Part shown: positions 43,795 to 51,815 of the stretch, piece by piece | Numbering within the stretch: position 1 is the first letter of the stretch | Layout of the letters: every line of letters starts with the position of its first letter | NCBI RefSeq assembly: GCF_031844705.1 | Contig: NZ_CP134609.1 | Location: forward strand, 7,502,001 to 7,566,000 | Reading direction: 5' to 3' | From: Streptomyces sp. ITFR-16 | GTDB taxonomy: Bacteria; Actinomycetota; Actinomycetes; Streptomycetales; Streptomycetaceae | Length of the DNA: 64,000 bases | Program-made: the position numbers and the translations under genes | Notes under the pieces: generated by a model | Told to the model about the DNA's origin: nothing | The model's input: the letters and a program-made list of their open reading frames with translations, nothing else | The model's database searches: none

Positions 43795-44619
43795 TCACCA
43801 GATGGCCTCCACCCACTCGGGGTGGTCGATGAACGGGTTCCGGTTGTGCTGGTACTGGTCGAATATGACGTCGTTGCGGCGCTTCTCGAAGCTGTCCGGC
43901 GGGTCCTGCTCGCTCCAGGCCTTCAGCACGGAGAGCCGGCCGATGTGCGGCTCGGAGCCGTTGGAGACGCTGTCGTTGGGTTCGAGGTCGGCGAAGGAGT
44001 CGTCCCCCTCGTAGCGCACGGCCATGTAGAGGATCATGCGGGCCACGTCGCCCTTGACCGCGTCACGCGGTTCGAAGGAATCGCTGTCGGTGTAGTTGCC
44101 CGGCGCCTCGCTCAGTTCGCTGCCGCCGTTGTCGAAGTCCTTGTTGCCGCGCACGGAGTTGACCGTGACGTCCTCGGGGCGCAGGTGGTGGATGTCGGTG
44201 CCGGGCCCGGTGGAGGTGCCGAAGTCACCGTGGGACTTGGCCCAGACGTGCTCCCGGTTCCACTGGTCGGCGCCGCCGCCGTTGTCGCTCTTGGGCTCGG
44301 AGCGGCCCGAGTACAGCAGGATCACGTTGGAGGAGTTGGCCGGGTCCTGGTCGGTGTCCTTCAGCGCGTCCCAGACCTGGCTGTAGGTGAGCTTGCTCTG
44401 GTCCTTGATGATCGTGTGCAGGGAGCTCTTGAGCGCGGTACCGGTCTTGCCGAGCGCGTCCTGGTAGTACGTGTCGTCCAGGGCCGACAGCCCGGTGGCG
44501 GCGGATGCCGGGGCGGGCAGGGTCGCGGCCGGTGCGGCGGCCGCGGTGCCGGCGAGCACCGCGAAGGCGGCCAGGGTGGCCAGCAGCGGGCGCCGGCCGG
44601 GAAGGTGACGACGGGACAT
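43795..44619 (-). CDS. Secreted endonuclease I-family nuclease
   Basis: 274 residues. A signal peptide (RRHLPGRRPLLATLAAFAVLAGTAAAA) precedes the mature enzyme. The His-Me finger motif NREHVWAKSHGDFG, with HHLRPEDVTVNSVRGN, matches the endonuclease I/EndA family that cleaves DNA non-specifically outside the cell, using a Mg2+ or Ca2+ ion. It likely supplies phosphate or nucleotides, or takes part in mycelial DNA turnover. GGAGAGGA precedes the ATG at 44619. Confidence 0.9.
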   Translation of the reverse strand: MSRRHLPGRRPLLATLAAFAVLAGTAAAAPAATLPAPASAATGLSALDDTYYQDALGKTGTALKSSLHTIIKDQSKLTYSQVWDALKDTDQDPANSSNVILLYSGRSEPKSDNGGGADQWNREHVWAKSHGDFGTSTGPGTDIHHLRPEDVTVNSVRGNKDFDNGGSELSEAPGNYTDSDSFEPRDAVKGDVARMILYMAVRYEGDDSFADLEPNDSVSNGSEPHIGRLSVLKAWSEQDPPDSFEKRRNDVIFDQYQHNRNPFIDHPEWVEAIW

Positions 44620-44849
44620 GTGGGGTGTCCTCTCCGGAAATACGGGCACCGCGGCGCCGTCACGGGGTGGGGGACGGCTCCGCGGTGGTCGTGTTCGCTA
44701 TGTGGTCAGCGGGAGCCTTCCACGCACACCGTGACGATGTGTGAACAGCGCGTACCTATCATGTGCAGGTCAAGTGAGGGCCGCCGCCGGGCATCGGATG
44801 CGCCGCCGTCGGGGGAGGGCGAGAATTGCCGCAAGGACGAGGAGGCGGC

Positions 44850-45050
44850 ATGAGCGACGAGCCCGAATCCATATCCGTATCGCGGGGCGTGACCCCGGAC
44901 AGCCTTCTGCACACCGGTGCCAGCGACGATCCGTCGCCGGAGGACCTGGTGCTCGCCTCCGGGCGGGACCTCACACCGCACAATCTCGAATGGGCCCAGC
45001 GCAGGCTGGCCCGGGAGGGCCGGGCGGCCATCGACAAGACGCTGCCCTAG
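44850..45050 (+). CDS. Small conserved hypothetical protein
   Basis: 66 residues, acidic then basic, no membrane span. The sequence SPEDLVLASGRDLTPHNLEWAQRRLAREGRAAIDKTLP is one I associate with short Streptomyces proteins of unknown role. AGGAGG immediately upstream gives a strong ribosome binding site for the ATG at 44850. TATCAT at 44757-44762 is a possible -10 box. A GC-rich terminator hairpin follows. Confidence 0.75.
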   Translation: MSDEPESISVSRGVTPDSLLHTGASDDPSPEDLVLASGRDLTPHNLEWAQRRLAREGRAAIDKTLP

Positions 45051-45062
45051 GGAAGCTCCGCA

Positions 45063-45099
45063 CCGTCGGCGCGGGCGGCCCCGGCCCCCGCGCCGACGG
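45063..45099 (+). terminator. Terminator hairpin after the 66-residue gene
   Basis: CCGTCGGCGCGGG (45063-45075) pairs perfectly with CCCGCGCCGACGG (45087-45099) around an 11-base loop, 12 bp after the stop. No U-run. Confidence 0.7.
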
Positions 45100-45129
45100 C
45101 GCGTGTGCGGGCGGCCGGCGCCGCTCGGT

Positions 45130-45135
45130 TAGCCT
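45130..45135 (+). promoter_or_regulatory. -10 box for the methyltransferase gene
   Basis: TAGCCT ends 9 bases before the ATG at 45145, consistent with a leaderless or near-leaderless mRNA. No ribosome binding site is seen, which fits. Confidence 0.35.
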
Positions 45136-45144
45136 GAACGCACA

Positions 45145-46302
45145 ATGAACCGTTTGACGACGTCAGGGGCCGGTTACGACCTCGCCCGATTTCCCGAGGA
45201 CCCCCGCGACCCGTTCCGAGCCTGGGACGCGGCCGACGAATACCTGCTCCGGCATCTGGAAGGGGCCGACGGGGCGGAACCGGTGGGTCTGTCCGGCCGG
45301 GTCGTCGTGGTCGGTGACCGCTGGGGCGCGCTGAGCACCGTCCTGGCCGCGCACCACCCCGTACAGATCACCGACTCCTACCTCGCGCAGCGGGCGACGG
45401 CAGGCAACCTGGAGCGCAACGGGGCGGACGCCGGCGCCGTCACCCTGCTGTCCGCGCGCGACACCCCGCCGGACCGCGTCGACGTGCTGCTCGTACGCGT
45501 ACCCAAGAGCCTCGCGCTCCTGGAGGACCAGCTGCACCGGCTGGCGCCCGCCGTCCACGAGGGCACCGTCGTCGTCGGCGCCGGCATGGTCAAGGAGATC
45601 CACACCTCCACCCTCAAGCTGTTCGAACGGATCATCGGCCCCACCCGCACCTCGCTCGCGGTCAAGAAGGCCCGGCTCATCCACTGCACGCCGGACCCGG
45701 CCCTGATCCGCACGCCCAGCCCCTGGCCGTACCGCTACGACCTCCCGGACGACGTCGGGGCCGTGTCCGGGCGCACCGTCACCAACCACGCCGGGATCTT
45801 CTGCGCCGAGCGGCTCGACATCGGCACCCGCTTCTTCCTCAAGCACCTGCCGGTGCGCAGCGGCCCCGACCGGGTCGTGGACCTCGGCTGCGGGAACGGG
45901 GTCGTGGGCCTGGCCGCCGCCCTCGCCAACCCCGAAGCCGTGCTCACCTTCATCGACGAGTCCTACCAGGCCGTCGCCTCGGCCGAGGCGACCTTCCGGG
46001 CCAACACCGGACCGGACGCCGAGGCCCGTTTCGTGGTCGGTGACGGGCTCGCCGGTGCCGAGCCGGGGAGCGCGGACCTGGTGCTCAACAACCCGCCCTT
46101 CCACTCGCACCAGGCCACCACCGACGCGACGGCCCGCACCATGTTCCACGGAGCACGCGGCGCGCTGCGCCAGGGCGGCGAACTCTGGGTGGTCGCCAAC
46201 CGGCACCTCGGCCACCACACCCGGCTGCGCCGGATCTTCGGCAACTGCACCACGGTGGCGGGCGATCCCAAGTTCGTGGTGCTGCGCGCGGTCAAACGCT
46301 GA
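45145..46302 (+). CDS. Class I SAM-dependent methyltransferase, RlmG/RsmC type (rRNA guanine-N2)
   Basis: 385 residues. It shows the duplicated architecture of RsmC/RlmG. An N-terminal degenerate methyltransferase-like half (VVVVGDRWGALSTVL) precedes an active C-terminal half with SAM motif I VVDLGCGNGVVGLAAAL, an acidic loop TFIDESYQAVASAE and the catalytic NNPPFHSHQ. NPPF followed by a His is typical of guanine-N2 RNA methyltransferases. The target would be 16S or 23S rRNA; which one cannot be decided here. Confidence 0.87.
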   Translation: MNRLTTSGAGYDLARFPEDPRDPFRAWDAADEYLLRHLEGADGAEPVGLSGRVVVVGDRWGALSTVLAAHHPVQITDSYLAQRATAGNLERNGADAGAVTLLSARDTPPDRVDVLLVRVPKSLALLEDQLHRLAPAVHEGTVVVGAGMVKEIHTSTLKLFERIIGPTRTSLAVKKARLIHCTPDPALIRTPSPWPYRYDLPDDVGAVSGRTVTNHAGIFCAERLDIGTRFFLKHLPVRSGPDRVVDLGCGNGVVGLAAALANPEAVLTFIDESYQAVASAEATFRANTGPDAEARFVVGDGLAGAEPGSADLVLNNPPFHSHQATTDATARTMFHGARGALRQGGELWVVANRHLGHHTRLRRIFGNCTTVAGDPKFVVLRAVKR

Positions 46303-46340
46303 CGCCCGCCGCCCGGCGGTCCACGCCCCTTCCGGATTCT

Positions 46341-46354
46341 TGCAACACGTTCTA
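46341..46354. promoter_or_regulatory. KstR-like operator (TNNAACNNGTTNNA)
   Basis: TGCAACACGTTCTA matches every fixed position of the TNNAACNNGTTNNA motif known for the TetR-family KstR regulator of steroid/acyl-CoA catabolism in mycobacteria and relatives. It lies 54 bp before the acyl-CoA dehydrogenase start and overlaps a possible -10 box TACTGT (46353-46358). Motif match seen; regulator not in window. Confidence 0.5.
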
Positions 46355-46407
46355 CTGTGTGCGCCGCCGCACACGGGCGACGCGACCGCGAGCATCCTGG
46401 AGGGGCC

Positions 46408-47586
46408 GTGCACCTCGAATACACGCCTGAACAGCAGAAGTTGCGCGCCGAACTGCGTACCTACTTCGCCGCCCTGGTCCCCGACAACGCCTACGCGCGC
46501 TACGCCGACCCGGCCGCCCAGAAGCGCTTCTACCGGGAGACCGTGCGGCGGCTCGGCGCCGACGGCTGGCTGGGCGTCGGCTGGCCCGCGGAGTACGGCG
46601 GACGGGGCCTGTCGCCCGTGGAGCAGTTCATCTTCTTCGACGAGGCGGCCCAGGCGGGTGTGCCGCTGCCGCTGATGGCGCTCAACACCGTCGGCCCGAC
46701 GATCATGCAGTTCGGCACCGACGAGCAGAAGGCGTACTTCCTGCCCAGGGTCCTCGCCGGTGAGATCGACTTCGCGATCGGCTACAGCGAACCCGACGCC
46801 GGGACCGATCTCGCCGCCCTGAAGACGCGGGCGGTGCGCGACGGGGACAGCTATGTCGTCAACGGGCAGAAGATCTGGACGACCAACGGCGACACTGCCG
46901 ACTGGGTCTGGCTCGCCGCCCGCACCGACCCGGACGCCCCGGCCCACAAGGGCATCACCATGCTCCTGGTCCCCACCTCCGACCCCGGCTACTCCTGCAC
47001 CCTGATCAACACCCTCGCCTCGCACGACACCACCGCCAGCTACTACGAGGACATCCGCGTCCCCGTCTCCCGCCGTGTCGGCGAGGAGAACAAGGGCTGG
47101 CGGCTCATCACCAACCAGCTCAACCACGAACGCGTCACGCTCGCCGCGCACGGCACCATGGCCATCCGCGCCCTGCACAACGTCCGCCGCTGGGCCGCCG
47201 ACACCCGCCTCGCCGACGGCCGCCGCGTCATCGACCTCGGCTGGGTCCGCACCCGCCTGGCCCGCACCCACGCCCGCCTGGACGCGATGAAACTCCTCAA
47301 CTGGCAGATGGTGTCAGCCGTCCAGCACCACACCCTCACCCCGCAGGACGCCTCCGCCGTCAAGGTCTACGGCTCCGAGGCCCGCCGCGACGCCTACGCC
47401 TGGCTCATGGAGGTCGTCGGCTCGGCCGGCCCCCTCAAGGAGGGCTCGGCGGGCGCGGTCCTGCACGGTGAACTCGAACGCGGCTACCGGTCGGCCGTCA
47501 TCTTCACCTTCGGCGGCGGCAACAACGAGATCCAGCGGGAGATCATCTCGTGGATCGGGCTGGGGATGCCGAGGGTGCGGCGCTGA
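46408..47586 (+). CDS. Acyl-CoA dehydrogenase family protein
   Basis: 392 residues. LRTYFAALVP, GWLGVGWPAEYGGRG, FAIGYSEPDAGTDLAALKTRAVRDGDSYVVNGQKIWTTNG (FAD and substrate loop), and EVVGSAGPL with GGGNNEIQREIISWIGLGMPR at the end mark the FadE-like dehydrogenases of actinobacteria. It would oxidise a branched or polycyclic acyl-CoA to the enoyl-CoA, passing electrons to an electron-transfer flavoprotein. GTG start at 46408 after TGGAGGGG. A KstR-like site upstream suggests steroid- or terpenoid-type side-chain substrates. Confidence 0.92.
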   Translation: MHLEYTPEQQKLRAELRTYFAALVPDNAYARYADPAAQKRFYRETVRRLGADGWLGVGWPAEYGGRGLSPVEQFIFFDEAAQAGVPLPLMALNTVGPTIMQFGTDEQKAYFLPRVLAGEIDFAIGYSEPDAGTDLAALKTRAVRDGDSYVVNGQKIWTTNGDTADWVWLAARTDPDAPAHKGITMLLVPTSDPGYSCTLINTLASHDTTASYYEDIRVPVSRRVGEENKGWRLITNQLNHERVTLAAHGTMAIRALHNVRRWAADTRLADGRRVIDLGWVRTRLARTHARLDAMKLLNWQMVSAVQHHTLTPQDASAVKVYGSEARRDAYAWLMEVVGSAGPLKEGSAGAVLHGELERGYRSAVIFTFGGGNNEIQREIISWIGLGMPRVRR

Positions 47587-47725
47587 GCGGGTGCCCGCGC
47601 CCGGCACCGCTCGCCGGGATGCCGCCCTGAGACGCGGCACCTCATGTGCCGCATACAACCCGTCACATAGCCTCAGGGGGAGACACACATGACGGCGTGC
47701 GTCTCGCTGCTCCGAGGAGGCGAAG

Positions 47726-48568
47726 GTGACCGGAACCGGCGTGCGGTGGCTCGCGGGTGTGCTGATCGTGGCCTGTGTGCTGGTCGCCGGCCCCAGCGCG
47801 CCCGGCGGGTTCCACATCGCCAAGCCGCTGCCGGCCGACGCCCCCCAGGAGGCCGTGCCGAACCGGGTGATGACGTGGAACATCTGCAATCCCTGCAAGG
47901 GGCGCAGCCAGAACGCCGGCCGGGCGGCGGAGATCGCCTCGTACGCGCCCCAGGTCATCGGCCTGCAAGAGGCGTGCGTGGGCGATGTCGAGCGGATCCG
48001 GGAGCAACTGCGCTATCTGTACGGGCTGGTCTACCACGTCGAGTACGGATCGGTGCTGAAGCGCTGGAGCCGGTGCGGGGGAGTGCCGTGGAGCCCGGGG
48101 GGCTTCGGCCAGGCCATCCTCTCGGCAGCTCCGATGACCGACCGGGTCAACGTGGAGTACCCCGACGGCGGTTCCGAGGACCGCGGGTACATGGCGGTCA
48201 CCACCCTGGTGGACGGCAGGCCCGTCCGGGTCTTCAACACGCACCTGGCCCAGTTCGGTCAGGCATCGGTCCGCGCGAAGCAGACCGGTGTCCTGGCGAA
48301 GGCCGTCGCCCGGTACGACCGCACGATCGTCCTCGGGGACTTCAACGCGGTGCCGGATGCGCCCGAACTCGCCGGGATGTGGGGCCTTGCCACGGACGCG
48401 GACGCCGGCTGCGGCCCCTCTGCGGCCGGTGCGTGCGAGCCGACCACCGACTGGCGCAGCAAGTTCGACTACATCTTCCTGCGCGGTTTCACCCCGCTCG
48501 GGCAGCGGGTGCATCTCACCCCGTACTCGGACCACGACCTGGTGCAGGCCGATCTGAGGCGGTCGTAG
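47726..48568 (+). CDS. Secreted endonuclease/exonuclease/phosphatase family protein
   Basis: 280 residues. An N-terminal export signal (VRWLAGVLIVACVLVAGPSA) precedes an EEP fold: VMTWNICN (Asn), QVIGLQEAC (metal Glu), VRVFNTHLAQFG, TIVLGDFNAVPDAPE (Asp/Asn) and the final PYSDHDLVQADL (catalytic His). It is likely an extracellular phosphodiesterase, nuclease or phospholipase-type enzyme; the substrate cannot be set. GAGGAGG precedes the GTG at 47726. It converges with the P450 gene (22 bp apart). Confidence 0.88.
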   Translation: MTGTGVRWLAGVLIVACVLVAGPSAPGGFHIAKPLPADAPQEAVPNRVMTWNICNPCKGRSQNAGRAAEIASYAPQVIGLQEACVGDVERIREQLRYLYGLVYHVEYGSVLKRWSRCGGVPWSPGGFGQAILSAAPMTDRVNVEYPDGGSEDRGYMAVTTLVDGRPVRVFNTHLAQFGQASVRAKQTGVLAKAVARYDRTIVLGDFNAVPDAPELAGMWGLATDADAGCGPSAAGACEPTTDWRSKFDYIFLRGFTPLGQRVHLTPYSDHDLVQADLRRS

Positions 48569-48590
48569 CGGGGTCGGGCAGGGGCGGTTC

Positions 48591-50012
48591 TCAGCGGCGC
48601 CTGGCGGACATCGGAACCCCGTTCCTCGGCCGGATCGTGATCCGGGCCAGCAGGTCGACGGTGAAGCCGGGAACGGGCTCGAACTCCCAGTGCCGGCCCA
48701 GGGTGGCCAGCGCCATGACGCCCTCCATCCGCGAGAACGCGTTGCCGATGCACTGGCGGGGTCCGCCGCCGAAGGGGAGGTAGGCCAGCCGCGGGCGTCC
48801 GGGCCGTACCGCGTGTCCGGCGAGCTCGTCCGCCGCGTCGGCGGACGGCGGGGTCTCCAGCCAGCGCTGCGGGGCGAAGCGCTCCGGCTGCGGCCACCAC
48901 CGGGGGTCGCGGTGGACCACCCACGGGAGGATCGCGACGAAGCTGTCCTTCGGGATCCGTCGGCCGCACACCTCGAACTCCTCCAGGGGGCGGCGGGCGA
49001 CGCCCATGATCGGCGGGTAGAGGCGCATCGCCTCGGAGAGGACCGCGTCGGTCCAGACGAGGCGGGGCAGGTCCTCGACCGTGGGCAGCCGGTCCCCGAG
49101 CACCTCGTCGATCTCCGCGTGCATCCGCTCCCGTGCCTCGGGGTGGCTGCCGAGCAGGTGGTAGGCCCAGGTGAGCGCGCTCGCGGTGGTCTCGTGCCCG
49201 GCCATGAGGAGGGTGATCGCCTCGTCCCGTACCTGGGCGTCCTCCATCGGCTCCCCGGTGTCGGCGTCGCGCGCCGCGAGCAGCAGGGAGAGCAGGTCGG
49301 CGCCCTGGCCGTCGCCCCGTCTGCGCTCCGCCATGAGCTGGTGGATGATGGCGTGGACGGTGGCCCGGCCCGCGTAGAAGCGCTTGTTGCCGGGCAGCGG
49401 CAGCTTCGCCAGATGGCGGGCGAACGGCAGGGCGTCCCAGCGCAGCGGACCCTCGTGGCGCGGGACGGCGGTGCGGATGGTGCGGGCCACCTCGCTGTCG
49501 AGCGAGACGCCGAAGAGCGTGCGGGCCACGATGGCGAGGGTCAGCTCGGTCATCTCGACCTGCAGATCGAGCCGGTCCCCGTCCCGCCAGCCGGACTGGA
49601 GGGCGTCGGAGAGCTCGGCGAAGGCGCGGCCGTAGCCGGCGATGCGCTCGTGGTGGAACATCGGCTGGATCAGTCTGCGCTGCTTGCGGTGGAAGGTGCC
49701 GTCGCTGGTGACCAGGCCGTTGCCGAGGATCACTTCGAGCGGGGCGGCCCACTTGCCGCGTCCGGCGCTCATGACGTCCTTGCCGAAGTTGCGGTGCGAG
49801 GTGACCAGGACCTCGTGGACCGCCTCCGGATCGCTGATCATGTACATATCCCGCCAGCCGAGCGGGATGCGCACGACCGGGCCGTACCGGTCGCGCAGCC
49901 CGGTGACGTAGTCCAGCGGATTGCCCGACATCGCGAGCAGGGCACGCAGCCGGCCGGAGGGGCCGGGGGCGGCGGTGCCGGTGGCCGGGGGAGCGGTGGA
50001 GACCTGGGTCAT
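48591..50012 (-). CDS. Cytochrome P450
   Basis: 473 residues. I-helix AGHETTASALTWA, K-helix ExxR motif EAMRLYPP, PERFAPQRW and the haem loop FGGGPRQCIGNAFSR (axial Cys421) are intact. It is related to long-chain fatty acid/carotenoid-type CYP102/CYP110-like bacterial P450s by its LSGNPLDYVTGLRDRYGPVV start and length. A helical insertion (DAADELAGHAVRPGRPRLAY) precedes the haem loop. No redox partner is adjacent. It is the last gene of the 57.1-48.6 kb operon, 76 bp after the ketosynthase, and may hydroxylate or couple its product. Confidence 0.94.
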   Translation of the reverse strand: MTQVSTAPPATGTAAPGPSGRLRALLAMSGNPLDYVTGLRDRYGPVVRIPLGWRDMYMISDPEAVHEVLVTSHRNFGKDVMSAGRGKWAAPLEVILGNGLVTSDGTFHRKQRRLIQPMFHHERIAGYGRAFAELSDALQSGWRDGDRLDLQVEMTELTLAIVARTLFGVSLDSEVARTIRTAVPRHEGPLRWDALPFARHLAKLPLPGNKRFYAGRATVHAIIHQLMAERRRGDGQGADLLSLLLAARDADTGEPMEDAQVRDEAITLLMAGHETTASALTWAYHLLGSHPEARERMHAEIDEVLGDRLPTVEDLPRLVWTDAVLSEAMRLYPPIMGVARRPLEEFEVCGRRIPKDSFVAILPWVVHRDPRWWPQPERFAPQRWLETPPSADAADELAGHAVRPGRPRLAYLPFGGGPRQCIGNAFSRMEGVMALATLGRHWEFEPVPGFTVDLLARITIRPRNGVPMSARRR

Positions 50013-50088
50013 CGAGGAGCCTTCCTGAGGTGCGCGCACAAGTGGCGCCGATGGCACGGGCGTGGGCGGGGCGGCCGTCGGCCGGGGG

Positions 50089-51339
50089 TCACTCCTCGAC
50101 GAAGCGCTGGAGGGCGAGCGAGACGTTCTGCCCGCCGAAGGCGAACGAGTTGGAGAGGGCCGCCCGCACCTCGTACGGACGGGCGGTGTTCGGCACGTAG
50201 TCGAGGTCGCACTCCGGGTCGGCCGCGTCCTGGTTGATGGTGGGCGGGATGATCCCGCGGTCGATGGCCAGGGCGCAGAACGCGGTCTCGGTCGCGCCGG
50301 CCGCGCCCAGCAGATGGCCGGTCATCGACTTGGTTGAGCTGACGGCCAGGTTCCCGCTGTGCGTGCCGAAGGCGGCCTTGACCGCCTTTGTCTCGGCGGC
50401 GTCGGAGAACGGTGTCGAGGTGCCATGGGCGTTGACGTGGTCGATCTCGCCCGGCCTGAGGCCGGCCTCGCGCAGCGCGGCGAGCATGGCGCGGGCGGCG
50501 CTCTCCCCCGTGGGATCGGGGGCGGTGACGTGGTAGGCGTCGCTGGTCTGGCCGTAGCCGCAGATCTCCGCGTAGACGTACGCGCCCCGCGCCGCGGCCG
50601 ACTCCGCGGTCTCCAGGAGCAGCATGGTGGCGCCCTCTCCCATGACGAAGCCGTCCCGGTCCGCGGTGAACGGCCGGGAGGCCCGGTGGGGTTCGTCGTT
50701 GCGGCGGGAGAGCGCGCGCAGGTTGGCGAACCCCGCGATCAGGGGCGAGGCGATGCACGCCTCCGAGCCGCCCGCCAGCGCGGCCCCCGCATAGCCGTCG
50801 CGGACCAGCCGGTAGGCCTGCCCGATCGCGTCGGCCGAGGAGGCGCAGGCGGTGACCGGTGCGGCGCCGGGACCCCGGAAGCCGAAGCGCTGGGCGACCG
50901 TGCCCGCACCCATGTTGACGATGGAGCTGGGCACGAAGAACGGGGAGACCATCCGGGGCGCCTCCGCGTCCTTCAGCACCCCCTCCCTCATGGTGGCGGC
51001 GCCGCCGATGGCGCTCCCGATCACGGTGGCGGCACCGTCCCGGTCGATGCCGTCGAGGCCCGCGCGCTCGACGGCGAGTTCGGACGCGGCGATCGCGAAG
51101 TGGCAGAACCGGTCCAGGCGTCTGGCCTCCTTGGGCGTCAGCCAGTCGGCCGGGTCGAAGTCCCTCACCTCGGCGGCGATCCGCACCGGCAGCCGGCTCG
51201 CGTCGAAGCCCCGGATCGGTCCCGCACCGGAGGCCCCGGAGAGCAGCCGCGTCCAGACCGTCTCGGTGCCGACGCCGAGCGGGTTGACCATGCCGATGCC
51301 CGTCACCACCACCCGGTGACGCCAGGGGGCGGTGCTCAT
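50089..51339 (-). CDS. Beta-ketoacyl-ACP synthase family protein (FabF/KAS II type)
   Basis: 416 residues with the full thiolase fold and Cys-His-His triad: VTACASSADAIGQA (Cys165), NAHGTSTPFSDAAETKA and STKSMTGHLLGAAGATETA. It would catalyse decarboxylative Claisen condensation of malonyl units or of two acyl chains. The loop ASSAD at the active Cys differs from FabF (usually ATGVN), suggesting a specialised substrate. No acyl carrier protein or chain-length factor lies in the operon. The start overlaps the SCP2 gene stop by 4 bp. Confidence 0.92.
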   Translation of the reverse strand: MSTAPWRHRVVVTGIGMVNPLGVGTETVWTRLLSGASGAGPIRGFDASRLPVRIAAEVRDFDPADWLTPKEARRLDRFCHFAIAASELAVERAGLDGIDRDGAATVIGSAIGGAATMREGVLKDAEAPRMVSPFFVPSSIVNMGAGTVAQRFGFRGPGAAPVTACASSADAIGQAYRLVRDGYAGAALAGGSEACIASPLIAGFANLRALSRRNDEPHRASRPFTADRDGFVMGEGATMLLLETAESAAARGAYVYAEICGYGQTSDAYHVTAPDPTGESAARAMLAALREAGLRPGEIDHVNAHGTSTPFSDAAETKAVKAAFGTHSGNLAVSSTKSMTGHLLGAAGATETAFCALAIDRGIIPPTINQDAADPECDLDYVPNTARPYEVRAALSNSFAFGGQNVSLALQRFVEE

Positions 51340-51815
51340 CCGGGCTCACCGGGTTCGGCGAGCCCGAAGAGGGACTCCATGCGTATCGCGAGCTGCACAT
51401 CGCCCTCGATGCGCAGCCGGCCCTTGAGCAGCAGGTCCATGCCCTGGGCCGAGGCGGAGGCCATCTCCACGAAGCTGACCGCGTCCAGCGCGAGGGTGAC
51501 CGCAGGCGCGCCCGATGCCGCCGCCTCGCGCACGTCACAGGTGTCCTCGGTCAGTACGAGGTCGTACGCGACGGTGCCGGCCGGCGGCCTGGCGACCTCC
51601 CAACGGGCCGTCCTCGGGCCGTCCGTGATCCCTCCGGTGTAGCGCTCGGGCATCCGCTCGAAGGCGGCGCGCAGCACGGCCTCGCCCTCGGGCGTGGCCA
51701 GCCAGGCCGCCAGCTCCTCGCGCGGCAGTCCGGCGAGGGCGGCGCGGATCTCGGGGAGTGCGCCGGAGCGCAGGACCGCGACGCGCTCAGGGGAGAAGGT
51801 GGGTTCGGCCGTCAT
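51336..51815 (-). CDS. SCP2-type lipid-binding protein
   Basis: 159 residues. The C-terminal half (GTVAYDLVLTEDTCDVREAAASG, ALDAVSFVEMASASAQGMDLLLKGRLRIEGDVQLAIRMESLF) has the SCP2 sterol-carrier fold with its hydrophobic tunnel. The N-terminal half is helical. It could hold the lipid-like intermediate passed between the ketosynthase and oxidising enzymes. Overlaps both neighbours by 4 bp, so it is produced stoichiometrically with them. Confidence 0.85.
   Translation of the reverse strand: MTAEPTFSPERVAVLRSGALPEIRAALAGLPREELAAWLATPEGEAVLRAAFERMPERYTGGITDGPRTARWEVARPPAGTVAYDLVLTEDTCDVREAAASGAPAVTLALDAVSFVEMASASAQGMDLLLKGRLRIEGDVQLAIRMESLFGLAEPGEPG

Noticed and set aside
47644..47670. Mini-ORF MCRIQPVT upstream of the secreted EEP protein
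   Set aside because: Part of a simple hairpin (GCGGCAC-CTCAT-GTGCCGC), no ribosome binding site, and no alternative structures before the EEP gene, so it is not a convincing leader peptide.
47689..47725. ATG at 47689 with a good GGGGGAG sequence upstream of the EEP gene
   Set aside because: It opens a different frame whose product is low-complexity; the EEP motifs start from GTG 47726 with its own GAGGAGG.
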